Origin: Halomicrobium katesii DSM 19301
GTDB taxonomy: Archaea; Halobacteriota; Halobacteria; Halobacteriales; Haloarculaceae
DNA length: 64,000 bases
NCBI RefSeq assembly: GCF_000379085.1
Contig: NZ_KB905378.1
Coordinates: 591,075 to 655,074 of the forward strand
Direction: 5' to 3'
Below, one piece after another: positions 1 through 7,211 of the stretch. Under the pieces are notes generated by a model. That model searched no databases. It was not told the DNA's origin and saw only the letters and a program-made list of their open reading frames with translations. The position numbers and the translations under genes were made by a program. Every line of letters begins with the position of its first letter. Position 1 is the stretch's first letter.

Positions 1-2
1 TT

Positions 3-332
3 CACTACAACCGGCCCGGCGTCGGCAGCGTCACGCAGCTGGCGGCCAACGCCGCCCCCGACGACGTCCCCGTCGTCGGCGCGTTCCACAACCTCGCGGC
101 CGGCCGGCTCGCCGACCTCGACGCCGACCTCGACTGGGACACCGTCGTCGTCGGCGACGAGATCGACGCCAAGGACACCGTGATCGAGTTGGCCGAGTCG
201 ATCGAGGGACTGCGCGCGCTCGACGGCGGCCCGCTGGCCAACGCCGCGGAGATCGAGGGACTGACGCCGCTGTTGATCAACGTCGCCCGACACAACGACG
301 GCCTCCACGACCTCGGCGTCCGATTCCAGTAG
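3..332 (+). CDS. npdG: NADPH-dependent F420 reductase, C-terminal part (5' end outside the window)
   Basis: The open frame entering the window encodes the last 109 residues of a protein that starts here at HYNRPGVGSVTQ and ends with GVRFQ. The stretch DVPVVGAFHNLAAGRLADLD followed by VVVGDEIDAKDTVIEL is typical of the archaeal F420:NADP oxidoreductase family, which moves hydride between coenzyme F420 and NADP in the cytoplasm. The Rossmann nucleotide-binding N-terminus lies upstream and cannot be seen. The gene is convergent with the next minus-strand gene, and a palindromic element lies between them. The family call is good; F420 specificity is inferred from family resemblance. Confidence 0.85.
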   Translation, partial: HYNRPGVGSVTQLAANAAPDDVPVVGAFHNLAAGRLADLDADLDWDTVVVGDEIDAKDTVIELAESIEGLRALDGGPLANAAEIEGLTPLLINVARHNDGLHDLGVRFQ

Positions 333-396
333 TCGTCGGAGCCACTGCAAGTCGACGCACGCTCGATCCGACGACGGCCGTGCGATCGGTGTGTGA

Positions 397-475
397 TACG
401 GTTTATTGTAGTTGCTTACCGGTGATCGTCTACTCCGTGGCGACGATCACCGGTAAATCGCTACAATAATCCGTA
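397..475. mobile_element. TGA-flanked palindromic element, family 1 (copy R1)
   Basis: A 79-bp near-perfect palindrome from TACGGTTTATTGTAG to CTACAATAATCCGTA, with TGA directly repeated on both sides (394-396 and 476-478). The two arms pair over about 34 bases around a short loop (TACTCCGTGG). It differs from the copy at 21970-22048 at one base. It lies between convergent genes, so it could also end transcription in both directions. Confidence 0.85.
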
Positions 476-515
476 TGAGTCGCTTCGATTGTCACTGTCG
501 CACTCGCCGGGACCA

Positions 516-1226
516 TCACTCCGAGACTCGCCGGACCGCAGTCAGCCGACACGCGTCGGGCTCGGCCAGGCCGGCCCGCCCGGTGACCACCTCGGGCCGG
601 TCACAGAGCCTCCGGAACCGCTCGCCGTCGGCCAGGGTAAAGTCGACGCCGAAGGCGAGGTAGCCAAAGCAGAGCCGCTGGCCGTCCGCGGTCTCGTCGA
701 CGCTGGCCCGCTCGACGAGCGCCGGCAGTGCCGTTCGATCGCCGGTCACACGGTCGACGGCGGCGACCCCAGCGCCGCCGAGGTCGGCGTACACCTGCGA
801 CGAATCCGTTCGCAGCAGCATCGGCTCGCTCGCCCACGTCAGCAGGTCGGTCGCGAACTCCCGTGCGAGCGCGTCGGTCTCGACGGGGACGACGGTGTCA
901 CACGCTCGGCCGAGCCGCTCGATCCCCCGGTCCGTCGCCCCGGTGACGACACCGACACAGGTCGCGTCGTCCGGACACGCCCGTCCGACTTCGGCGATCT
1001 GTCGCCGTGCGTCGGGACTGTCGACAGCTCCGGTCACGACGACGACATCGAACGCCGCGAGCACCGCCGCCGGCTCGTCCGCACCGCTATCGATGGTGAG
1101 CAGTCGGGGGTCCGGTCCCCGGTCCGGCGTCGCCGCCTCGCCCGTCCGCTCTTCGAGCCCGTCGCGGACCAGCGCACGCCCGGCACGTCCACAGCCGACG
1201 TACGCGGTTTCGATCCCGAACGTCAT
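516..1226 (-). CDS. FtsZ/tubulin-fold-like orphan protein (tentative)
   Basis: A 236-residue protein of uncertain function, directly downstream of the PIN-ATPase gene on the same strand (21 bp gap), so probably co-transcribed. The N-terminus (ETAYVGCGRAGRALVRDGLE) is a glycine-rich beta-alpha turn. The order of segments, VVVVTGAVDSPDARRQIAEV then TVVPVETDALAREFATDLL then SSQVYADLGGAGVAAVDR, follows the layout of FtsZ-family proteins. The GGGTGTG nucleotide loop of true FtsZ is missing, so GTPase activity is doubtful. The similarity was judged by eye and is weak; a plain Rossmann-like protein is the alternative. Confidence 0.45.
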   Translation of the reverse strand: MTFGIETAYVGCGRAGRALVRDGLEERTGEAATPDRGPDPRLLTIDSGADEPAAVLAAFDVVVVTGAVDSPDARRQIAEVGRACPDDATCVGVVTGATDRGIERLGRACDTVVPVETDALAREFATDLLTWASEPMLLRTDSSQVYADLGGAGVAAVDRVTGDRTALPALVERASVDETADGQRLCFGYLAFGVDFTLADGERFRRLCDRPEVVTGRAGLAEPDACRLTAVRRVSE

Positions 1227-1247
1227 CTCTGTCCCGTCTCCGCCCGT

Positions 1248-3137
1248 CTAGGAGGGAACGACGGTGATCGTCTTGCCGCGGTCGATGGCCTGCTCTAGCT
1301 CCTCGGCGATGGCAGAGCCACGCGAGACCTGGATCTCGCCGCCCCGCGAGACCGTCGCGGTAAAGAGGTACTCGCCGTCGGCCTGCACTTCCACGGTGTC
1401 GCCCTGATGACCGTCCATCGGGATCTGGACGTGTCGGGAAGTGATCTCCGGGGTGACGATCTGGCCCGGATCGTTCGCGCCGCCGCCGGCAGTGCTCGAC
1501 GCCGAGGAGCCGCTCGGCTTCTCGGCCAGCGTGCGCACGTCGATGTCGATGCCCAGGCGGTTCTCCACGTCCGTGATGCGCCCGCCGCCCTTGCCGATGA
1601 CCTGCGAGATGTCGCTCTCTTCGACCCAGACGACGGCGGTGTCGGGGCTCTTCAGCTCCACTTCGACGTGGCCGTGTGCGATCGAGCGGATCTCCCGTTC
1701 GATCTCCTGTTTCGCGATGCGGTCGACGCCGGAGTCGGAGCCGGGGCCACCGCCGTCCCCGTCGTCCAGTGGCACCGTGACGACCTGGCGGTTGAACGTG
1801 TATATCTCGTACTTGGGTTCGCCGGTCTCGAAGTCCCGGATGAGGATGACCGGGCGAGCCAGATCCTCCTCCATCAGGCCGTCGGGGACCTTGACCTCCG
1901 TCGTCACGTCGTAGACGGTGTGGACCTCGCCGGCCTCGATGTAGATGACGGTGTCGACGATCTGCGGGATCAGCCCGAGTTCGACACGGCCGATCAGCCG
2001 TTGCAGGGCGTCGATGGCCCGCGTCGCGTGGACGACGCCGATCATCCCGACGCCGGCCAGTCGCATGTCGGCAAAGACCTCGAAGTCGTCGGTCTTGCGG
2101 ACCTCGTCGTAGATGGTGTAGTCCGGCCGGACCATCAACAGCGAGTCGGCGGTCTTCTCCATGGAGCCGCCCAGCTCGGTGTACTGGGTGATCTCGTCGC
2201 CGACCTGGAGGTCGCGGGGCTTTTCCATCGTCTTGACGGCGTAGTCGGCGTCGACGAGGAACTCCCCGACGGCCTGGGCGAAAGTCGACTTCCCGGCACC
2301 GGGCGAGCCCGAGATGAGGACGCCCCGCTGGTGGTCGGTGAGCCGGTCGCGCAGCTCGTCGGCGTGCTCGTAGTCGTCCAGTTCCGTCTTGACGATCGGT
2401 CTGACGGCCGTGATCTCCAGGGCGTCCGAGAAGGGCGGACGCGCGATGGCGATCCGGAAGTCCCGGTACTGGATGATCGTCATGCCCGGCTCGGACAGCT
2501 CGACGAACCCCTCGGGACTGGCGTGGGCCGCCTCCTCGATGTCGGCGGCGTACCCGCGCAGTTCGGACTCGGTCGCGGGGTCGTCTCGGATCGGCTGGTA
2601 GGCCATGTCGCCGATCGACCCGCGCTTGGCGAAGGGCGCGACGCCGACCTTGAGGTGGACGCTCATCGTGGCCTCGTCGAAGAAGTTCTCGATGGTCAGG
2701 CGATCGACCGTCCGCTCGATCGGGTCGAGAAACTCCACTGGGATGCCCTTCGCGCTGGCGACCTCGGCCTGCACGTCGTCGCTCGTCACCAGCGTCGCCC
2801 CGCGGTCCTGTGCCACGTCCCGGATGAGCGCGTCGATCTCGCCCTCGCCGGCCTCGCGCTTCTCGACGGCGTCGGGCCGACGGCCGACGTACTCCACGTC
2901 GATGGTGCCGTCCTCGTCCAGCGAGACGAGGCGCTGGAGCTCTTCGAGCCCCTCCCAGCCGGTCTCTCGGCCGTCGTTGGCCTGTGCTTCGAGTTCGCCC
3001 ACGACCGCTTCGGGGACGACCACGGTCGCGCCCGCAAAGCCCGTCCCCTCGACCTCGGAGTCGGGATCCGCGTCGGCTTCGATCCGCTCGGACACGCGGC
3101 CGTCGATGACCACGCTCGTGTCCGGTACAATATCCAT
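1248..3137 (-). CDS. PIN domain - secretion-type ATPase - KH domain protein
   Basis: A 629-residue archaeal protein with three modules. Residues 1 to about 150 are a PIN nuclease-like domain opening with DTSVVIDGRVSERI. The middle is a VirB11/GspE-type ATPase with Walker A ISGSPGAGKST near residue 275 and a Walker B-like stretch in DYTIYDEVRKTDD. Near residue 512 lies a KH RNA-binding motif, VIGKGGGRITDVENRLG. This order is characteristic of the archaeal PINc/VapC-family ATPases, which are thought to act on RNA; the substrate is unknown. Length is normal for the family. The start ATG is the first Met, close before the PIN aspartate. It heads a two-gene unit with the FtsZ-like gene downstream. 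Confidence 0.9.
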   Translation of the reverse strand: MDIVPDTSVVIDGRVSERIEADADPDSEVEGTGFAGATVVVPEAVVGELEAQANDGRETGWEGLEELQRLVSLDEDGTIDVEYVGRRPDAVEKREAGEGEIDALIRDVAQDRGATLVTSDDVQAEVASAKGIPVEFLDPIERTVDRLTIENFFDEATMSVHLKVGVAPFAKRGSIGDMAYQPIRDDPATESELRGYAADIEEAAHASPEGFVELSEPGMTIIQYRDFRIAIARPPFSDALEITAVRPIVKTELDDYEHADELRDRLTDHQRGVLISGSPGAGKSTFAQAVGEFLVDADYAVKTMEKPRDLQVGDEITQYTELGGSMEKTADSLLMVRPDYTIYDEVRKTDDFEVFADMRLAGVGMIGVVHATRAIDALQRLIGRVELGLIPQIVDTVIYIEAGEVHTVYDVTTEVKVPDGLMEEDLARPVILIRDFETGEPKYEIYTFNRQVVTVPLDDGDGGGPGSDSGVDRIAKQEIEREIRSIAHGHVEVELKSPDTAVVWVEESDISQVIGKGGGRITDVENRLGIDIDVRTLAEKPSGSSASSTAGGGANDPGQIVTPEITSRHVQIPMDGHQGDTVEVQADGEYLFTATVSRGGEIQVSRGSAIAEELEQAIDRGKTITVVPS

Positions 3138-3190
3138 ATCCTGCCTTCGGGACAGGCGGTAAAAAGCCCGTCCCTCGCGGCACGACAGCG

Positions 3191-3433
3191 TTAGTGCCGA
3201 TAGAGGTGGTAACCGACGCCCCAGACGCCGACGAGGACGGCCGTCACGAGCAGCATTCCGGCGGCCTCCTCGGAGATCGGGACGTTCGTGTACGCGGTGA
3301 GGAGCTCACCCGCGATCCGAGACACGCGTCGGAACGACGGCGCGAACGCCAGGATGTGTTCGATCAACAGTCCGCTGACGACGACGCTGACGAGATAGCC
3401 CGTCGAGTGTGACGCGCCTGACTTGGCCGGCAT
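3191..3433 (-). CDS. small two-helix membrane protein
   Basis: An 80-residue protein starting MPAKSGASHSTGYLVS. It has two hydrophobic segments, one at the N-terminus (YLVSVVVSGLLIEHILAF) and one at the C-terminus (AAGMLLVTAVLVGVWGVGY), joined by a charged loop that resembles a helical hairpin. The longer open frame upstream is arginine-rich and unlike coding sequence, so the internal ATG was chosen. It lies upstream of, and on the same strand as, the PIN-ATPase gene. The family is not recognised. Confidence 0.65.
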   Translation of the reverse strand: MPAKSGASHSTGYLVSVVVSGLLIEHILAFAPSFRRVSRIAGELLTAYTNVPISEEAAGMLLVTAVLVGVWGVGYHLYRH

Positions 3434-3522
3434 ACGCGACGGTACCGTCACGCCGTCGTAATAGCTTGACGGGTTCGGGGCTCGGGGCGGGGTGACGCGG
3501 CGGTGCCCGACGGCCGGCGGGA

Positions 3523-3933
3523 TCAGTCGCCGACGACGACGACCTTGACCTGATTGACGCCGCCGATGGCCCGCAGGCGGTTCGCCAGTTCGGTGATCGC
3601 AGTGCCCGCCCCCTCGACGACCAGCGTCTCCATGCAGGTGTCGTGCGAGAGGTGGATGTGCTGGACCGACGTGATCAGATCGGCCATCTCGTGTTGGATC
3701 GTCTGGAGTCGGTCGGCGATCCCGTCGACGTGGTGGTCGTGGACGACGACGACGGTGCCGTGGTGGACGGTGTCGTCGGCCGACTCCCACTCGTAGGCAC
3801 CGAAGAAGTCACGCAGGGCGTCCCTGATCGCTTCCGAACGGCTGTCGTACTCCCAGTCGTCGACGATGTCGTCGAGCCGCGTGGTCATCTCCGCCGGGAG
3901 CGTGAGACTGATCCGGTCCAGATCGTCGCTCAT
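3523..3933 (-). CDS. nikR: nickel-responsive regulator NikR
   Basis: A 136-residue repressor. Residues 1-45 form a ribbon-helix-helix DNA-binding domain (DRISLTLPAEMTTRLDDIV...SRSEAIRDALRDFF). The C-terminal ACT-like domain carries the nickel site: His81, His92, His94 and Cys100 have exactly the spacing of the Escherichia coli NikR ligands (11, 2 and 6 residues). The start was placed at MSDDLDRISL because the preceding in-frame Met lies in a non-conserved extension. It is divergent from the adjacent metal ECF transporter operon, which it very probably represses when nickel is plentiful. Confidence 0.93.
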   Translation of the reverse strand: MSDDLDRISLTLPAEMTTRLDDIVDDWEYDSRSEAIRDALRDFFGAYEWESADDTVHHGTVVVVHDHHVDGIADRLQTIQHEMADLITSVQHIHLSHDTCMETLVVEGAGTAITELANRLRAIGGVNQVKVVVVGD

Positions 3934-3984
3934 GACCCCGGCTACGACGGGGGCGGGCAAGAGCGTGTCCAACTGCTGTCTCCG

Positions 3985-4020
3985 CGAGTATTACTGAGCG
4001 ATAAGAAAGTATTATTTGTC
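3985..4020. promoter_or_regulatory. candidate NikR operator and divergent promoter region
   Basis: The 106-bp nikR-cbiM intergenic region contains an AT-rich island unlike its GC-rich flanks. It holds AGTATTACT (3987-3995) and AAGTATTATTT (4008-4017), two related half-sites about 21 bp apart, with GATAAG between them. They lie 20-50 bp before the cbiM start, where a repressor would block transcription. Assignment to NikR rests on gene context only. Confidence 0.45.
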
Positions 4021-4039
4021 CGCGCTCGGACCGGAGCGT

Positions 4040-4681
4040 ATGCATATTCCGGACGGATTCCTCGATCTGTGGATCGCCGTCGTCTGTGCCGCCCTCGCTG
4101 GCGGGACGCTCGTCGTCGCTGCACGACGCGCCGACGGCGAGCTGACCGACACCACCGCACCGGTGCTCGGTATCGTCGCCGCCGGCCTGTTCGCCGCACA
4201 GATGCTCAACTGGCCGATTCCCGGCGGCACCAGCGCTCACTTCGTCGGCGGCGCGTTCGCCGCGATCCTGCTCGGTCCCCACCTCGGTGCGCTCTGTGTC
4301 GCCACCGTCGTGACGATCCAGGCGCTCGTGTTCGGCGACGGGGGGCTCGTCGTCCTCGGCGCGAACGTCCTGAACATGGCCGTTATCGAGGTGTACGTCG
4401 GCTACGGTCTCTACCGGCTGCTGGCCGGCCACAACGAGTTCGTGGCCGCCTTCGTCGCCGGCTGGCTGGGGATCACGGCCGGTGCCGTGGCCGCCGCGCT
4501 CCAGCTCGGTGCCTCCTCGGCGTTCGCCTACGAGCTGGTGACGACCGTCTCCATCATGGGCGTCGGGCACCTCCTCCTGGGGCTGATCGAGGGCGGCATC
4601 ACCGCTGTCGTCTACCGCTACGTCGCCGACGCCCGGCCGGATCTGTTCCCGACCGCGACGACGACGGAGGTGGCCGCGTGA
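4040..4681 (+). CDS. cbiM: nickel/cobalt ECF transporter S component (CbiM/NikM)
   Basis: A 213-residue membrane protein that binds the metal ion for an energy-coupling-factor importer. It begins MHIPDGFLDLW: in this family the N-terminal Met-His segment coordinates the ion, which fixes the start at 4040 rather than at an upstream in-frame Met. About six hydrophobic helices follow, with the conserved GGTSAHFVGGAFAAILLGP loop supplying further ligands. It is first in a four-gene operon with overlapping stop and start codons. Divergent nikR points to nickel as the main substrate; cobalt for B12 synthesis is the alternative. Confidence 0.92.
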   Translation: MHIPDGFLDLWIAVVCAALAGGTLVVAARRADGELTDTTAPVLGIVAAGLFAAQMLNWPIPGGTSAHFVGGAFAAILLGPHLGALCVATVVTIQALVFGDGGLVVLGANVLNMAVIEVYVGYGLYRLLAGHNEFVAAFVAGWLGITAGAVAAALQLGASSAFAYELVTTVSIMGVGHLLLGLIEGGITAVVYRYVADARPDLFPTATTTEVAA

Positions 4682-4986
4682 GCGTCGCCAGCGACGCCTG
4701 GGACCGCTCGTGGGTTCGCCGGAGTCTGCTCGCGATCGCCGCCATCGTCGCGGCCTCGCCGCTGTTCGCGTGGGCTGCCGGCCGGGTCGGCTACGCGGAA
4801 CCCCTGGAGAACGCCGCAGAGCGCACGGGCGCGATGGCACACGAGGTGACATACAACCCCGGACTGCTGCCGGACTACGCGATCCCCGGCCTCGACCCGC
4901 TGGTGGGGACGTTCGTCTCGGCGGTCGTCGGGACGGCGCTGACCCTCGTCGTCGCCACGGCGATCGCACGGCTGCTCGCCGACTGA
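4678..4986 (+). CDS. PDGLE-domain component of the nickel/cobalt transporter (CbiN/NikN role)
   Basis: A 102-residue protein read from a GTG that overlaps the cbiM stop (GTGA). It has an N-terminal membrane helix (SLLAIAAIVAASPLFAWAA), an extracytoplasmic loop with AEPLENAAE and YNPGLLPDYAIPGL, and a C-terminal helix (FVSAVVGTALTLVVATAIA). This layout is that of the short PDGLE proteins that partner CbiM in place of CbiN. It probably helps load metal onto CbiM. Confidence 0.85.
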   Translation: MSVASDAWDRSWVRRSLLAIAAIVAASPLFAWAAGRVGYAEPLENAAERTGAMAHEVTYNPGLLPDYAIPGLDPLVGTFVSAVVGTALTLVVATAIARLLAD

Positions 4987-5783
4987 TGGACGCGCTCGAC
5001 CGCACCGTCGCGGCGGTCAGCGACGAGGCCCAGTCGTTTCTCGTGACGACCCGGACGCCGCGACGCGACGGCTTCATGCAGGCCGTCGACCCGGCACTGA
5101 AGCTGGTCGGCGTCCTCTCGCTCCTCGTGGTCGCGGTCGCGACCGACGACCTCGCGATCCTCTGCGGGCTGGCCGCCCTCCCGCTGGGACTGGCGATCGG
5201 CTCGCGGATCGCGCCCCTGACGCTGGGCAGACGGATCGCACCGCCGGCTCTGGCCTCGACCGCCGTCGTCGCGCCACAGGCGGTCCTCCAGCCGGGACCG
5301 ACCGTCGCGGCGCTCGGCCCGCTCTCGCTCTCGGCGACGGGACTGGGCTACGTCGCGGTCTTCCTCGTCCGCGTGACGGCCTCGCTCGCACTGCTGTCCG
5401 TGCTGTTGCTGACGACCGGTTTCGGCCCGCTGGTGACGGCCCTGCGTCGCCTTCGGGTCCCGCCGCTGGCGATCACCCTCCTCGCGGTCACGTACCGGTC
5501 GCTACTGCTGTTCTTCCGGGAACTCGAACGGATGGCCCACGCTCGCCGGAGCCGCACGTTCTCGCGTGGCTCGCTCCGGAGTCGCTGGGCGCGGTCGGGC
5601 TCGTTTCTGGGCACCTTCCTCCTGCGCTCGCTCGACCGCGGCGAACGGGTCCAGCGAGCCGCCCGCGCCCGCGGTGGCACGCGCCTGCGACCGTACGACC
5701 GGTCCGGGTCGCCGGGCCGGGCCGACGCCGCGTTCGCGCTGTTGCTCGTGGCCGTCGTCGCCGTTCGGGTGATCGCCGCGTGA
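4986..5783 (+). CDS. cbiQ: ECF transporter transmembrane protein CbiQ
   Basis: A 265-residue membrane protein that joins the metal-binding CbiM to the ATPase CbiO. It has five or six hydrophobic helices. The cytoplasmic coupling segments include an Ala-Arg-rich stretch (ERMAHARRSRTFSRGSLRSR) and GERVQRAARARGG, the usual EcfT coupling helix. Its ATG overlaps the upstream TGA, and its own stop overlaps the cbiO start. Confidence 0.92.
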   Translation: MDALDRTVAAVSDEAQSFLVTTRTPRRDGFMQAVDPALKLVGVLSLLVVAVATDDLAILCGLAALPLGLAIGSRIAPLTLGRRIAPPALASTAVVAPQAVLQPGPTVAALGPLSLSATGLGYVAVFLVRVTASLALLSVLLLTTGFGPLVTALRRLRVPPLAITLLAVTYRSLLLFFRELERMAHARRSRTFSRGSLRSRWARSGSFLGTFLLRSLDRGERVQRAARARGGTRLRPYDRSGSPGRADAAFALLLVAVVAVRVIAA

Positions 5784-6586
5784 CGGCGGACCCGGTGATC
5801 GAAGCGTCGGGTCTGGCCTACCGGTACGAGGACGGCACCACCGCCGTCGACGGCGTCGACCTGACGATCGAGGCCGGCGAACGGGTCGCGCTGCTCGGCC
5901 CCAACGGCGCGGGCAAGTCCACGCTCTTGCTCCTGCTGGGCGGGCTGTTACCGCCCGACGACGGCTCCGTTCGCTACTTCGGGACGGACCAGCCGGCCGA
6001 CGCCGTCCGCGACCGCCTGGGCGTGCTCACGCAGGACCCCGGCGAGTACCTGTTCAACCCGACCGTGCGCGACGACATCGAGTACGGCCCCGCCCAGCTG
6101 GGGCTGTCGGCCGCCGAAGCCGACCGGCGGGTCGCCGAGCTGGCCGAGCGCTTCGACCTCGAACACCTCCTCGATCGCCCGCCGTTCCGACTCAGCGGCG
6201 GCGAACAGCGCCGCGCCGCCATCGCCAGCGTGCTCTCGGTCGACCCGGACGTGCTCCTCCTGGACGAACCGCTGTCGAACGTCGACGGCGACAACGAGGC
6301 CGCACTGCTCGATCTGCTGGACGAACTGTCGGCCGACGGCGTGACGATCGTCACGTCGACACCGGACACCGACCTCGTCGCGGCGGTGGCCGACCGGGTC
6401 GTCCTGCTCGGCCGCGACGGGCGCGTCGTCGCGACGGGATCGACTCGCGAGGTGTTGACCGACACCGACCGACTCCGCGAGGCCGGCCTCGCGCCTCCGA
6501 CCGTCGTCGAACTGTTCGACCGGGCGGGCTTCGAGGACCTGCCGGTCCGCGTCGAGGAAGCGGTCGAACGACTGCGACGGCAGTGA
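5780..6586 (+). CDS. cbiO: ECF transporter ATP-binding protein CbiO
   Basis: A 268-residue ABC ATPase powering metal import. Walker A is GPNGAGKST (residues 40-48), the signature is LSGGEQRRAAIASVLSVDPD, and Walker B is VLLLDEPLSNVDGD. It starts at a GTG overlapping the cbiQ stop and is the last gene of the operon. Its TGA stop codon is also the left TGA flank of a palindromic element, so the element sits directly on the operon's end. Confidence 0.94.
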   Translation: MTADPVIEASGLAYRYEDGTTAVDGVDLTIEAGERVALLGPNGAGKSTLLLLLGGLLPPDDGSVRYFGTDQPADAVRDRLGVLTQDPGEYLFNPTVRDDIEYGPAQLGLSAAEADRRVAELAERFDLEHLLDRPPFRLSGGEQRRAAIASVLSVDPDVLLLDEPLSNVDGDNEAALLDLLDELSADGVTIVTSTPDTDLVAAVADRVVLLGRDGRVVATGSTREVLTDTDRLREAGLAPPTVVELFDRAGFEDLPVRVEEAVERLRRQ

Positions 6587-6665
6587 TACGGACGGTTGTA
6601 GGAATGTACCGGTGAGCGTCTACCCCGTGGCAACGCTTACCGGTAAGCAACTACAATTTTCCGTA
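6587..6665. mobile_element. TGA-flanked palindromic element, family 1 (copy R2)
   Basis: A 79-bp palindrome flanked by TGA at 6584-6586 and 6666-6668. The left TGA is the stop codon of cbiO. The inner stem ACCGGTGAGCGT / AACGCTTACCGGT shows paired changes relative to the other copies, so the hairpin is kept even though the sequence differs. Confidence 0.85.
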
Positions 6666-6750
6666 TGAGGGCACGCTGTCGTCGCGGCCCCGTCCAGCGC
6701 CGCCGACGCCAGCCGGCACGCTCACGTGGCTGGCGCGTCTCGGTGGCGGT

Positions 6751-7125
6751 ATGTCTGGGATCGTCTTCTTCCGGACCGAGAACCGCGCCGAGACCGTCTC
6801 CTTCTACACCGATCGACTCGGCTTCGACGTGTGGCTCGAACAGGACGGCGGCTGTACGATTCTCGCGTACGACAACCTCCTCGTCGGCTTCTGCGACGGG
6901 ACCGAGACGGAGACCGACGGGATCGTCACCGTCGTCCTCGACGACGAGGCGGCCGTCGACGACTGTCACGCCGACCTCGCCGACGTGGCCCGCGGCCCGC
7001 CGAAACCGAACGACGACTTCGGGATCTACCAGTTCTTCGCGACCGACCCGGACGGGCGGACCGTGGAGGTCCAGACGTTCCAGCACGAGACGCCGCCGGT
7101 CGGCTCCGGCGGCGACGCCCGATAG
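6751..7125 (+). CDS. VOC-family (glyoxalase/bleomycin-resistance-like) protein
   Basis: A 124-residue protein with the vicinal oxygen chelate fold. It begins SGIVFFRTENRAETVSFYTD (first beta-alpha unit) and ends with the family's FFATDPDGRTVEVQTF strand, in which the final Glu is the usual metal ligand. Length fits a single-subunit VOC protein. There is no operon partner and the substrate cannot be inferred; dioxygenase, isomerase and drug-binding members look alike. Confidence 0.8.
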   Translation: MSGIVFFRTENRAETVSFYTDRLGFDVWLEQDGGCTILAYDNLLVGFCDGTETETDGIVTVVLDDEAAVDDCHADLADVARGPPKPNDDFGIYQFFATDPDGRTVEVQTFQHETPPVGSGGDAR

Positions 7126-7138
7126 TCCGACGCAGTAG

Positions 7139-7171
7139 GACCCTCGTCGCAGTTCCGGCAGTATGAGGGTC
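7139..7171. terminator. hairpin between the VOC and ggt genes
   Basis: The arms GACCCTC (7139-7145) and GAGGGTC (7165-7171) can pair. The loop contains CCGGCAGTATGAG, identical to the right edge of a family-2 palindrome, so this may be an eroded element. There is no strong T-tract. Function is uncertain. Confidence 0.35.
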
Positions 7172-7211
7172 TGGACCAACGCTTTTGCCCCTGTCTCCGC
7201 TTGCCGGCAGT

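Noticed and set aside
1407-3194. 595-codon open frame antisense to the PIN-ATPase gene
   Set aside because: High-GC haloarchaeal genes often leave long open antisense frames; the minus-strand protein has clear domains and this one has none.
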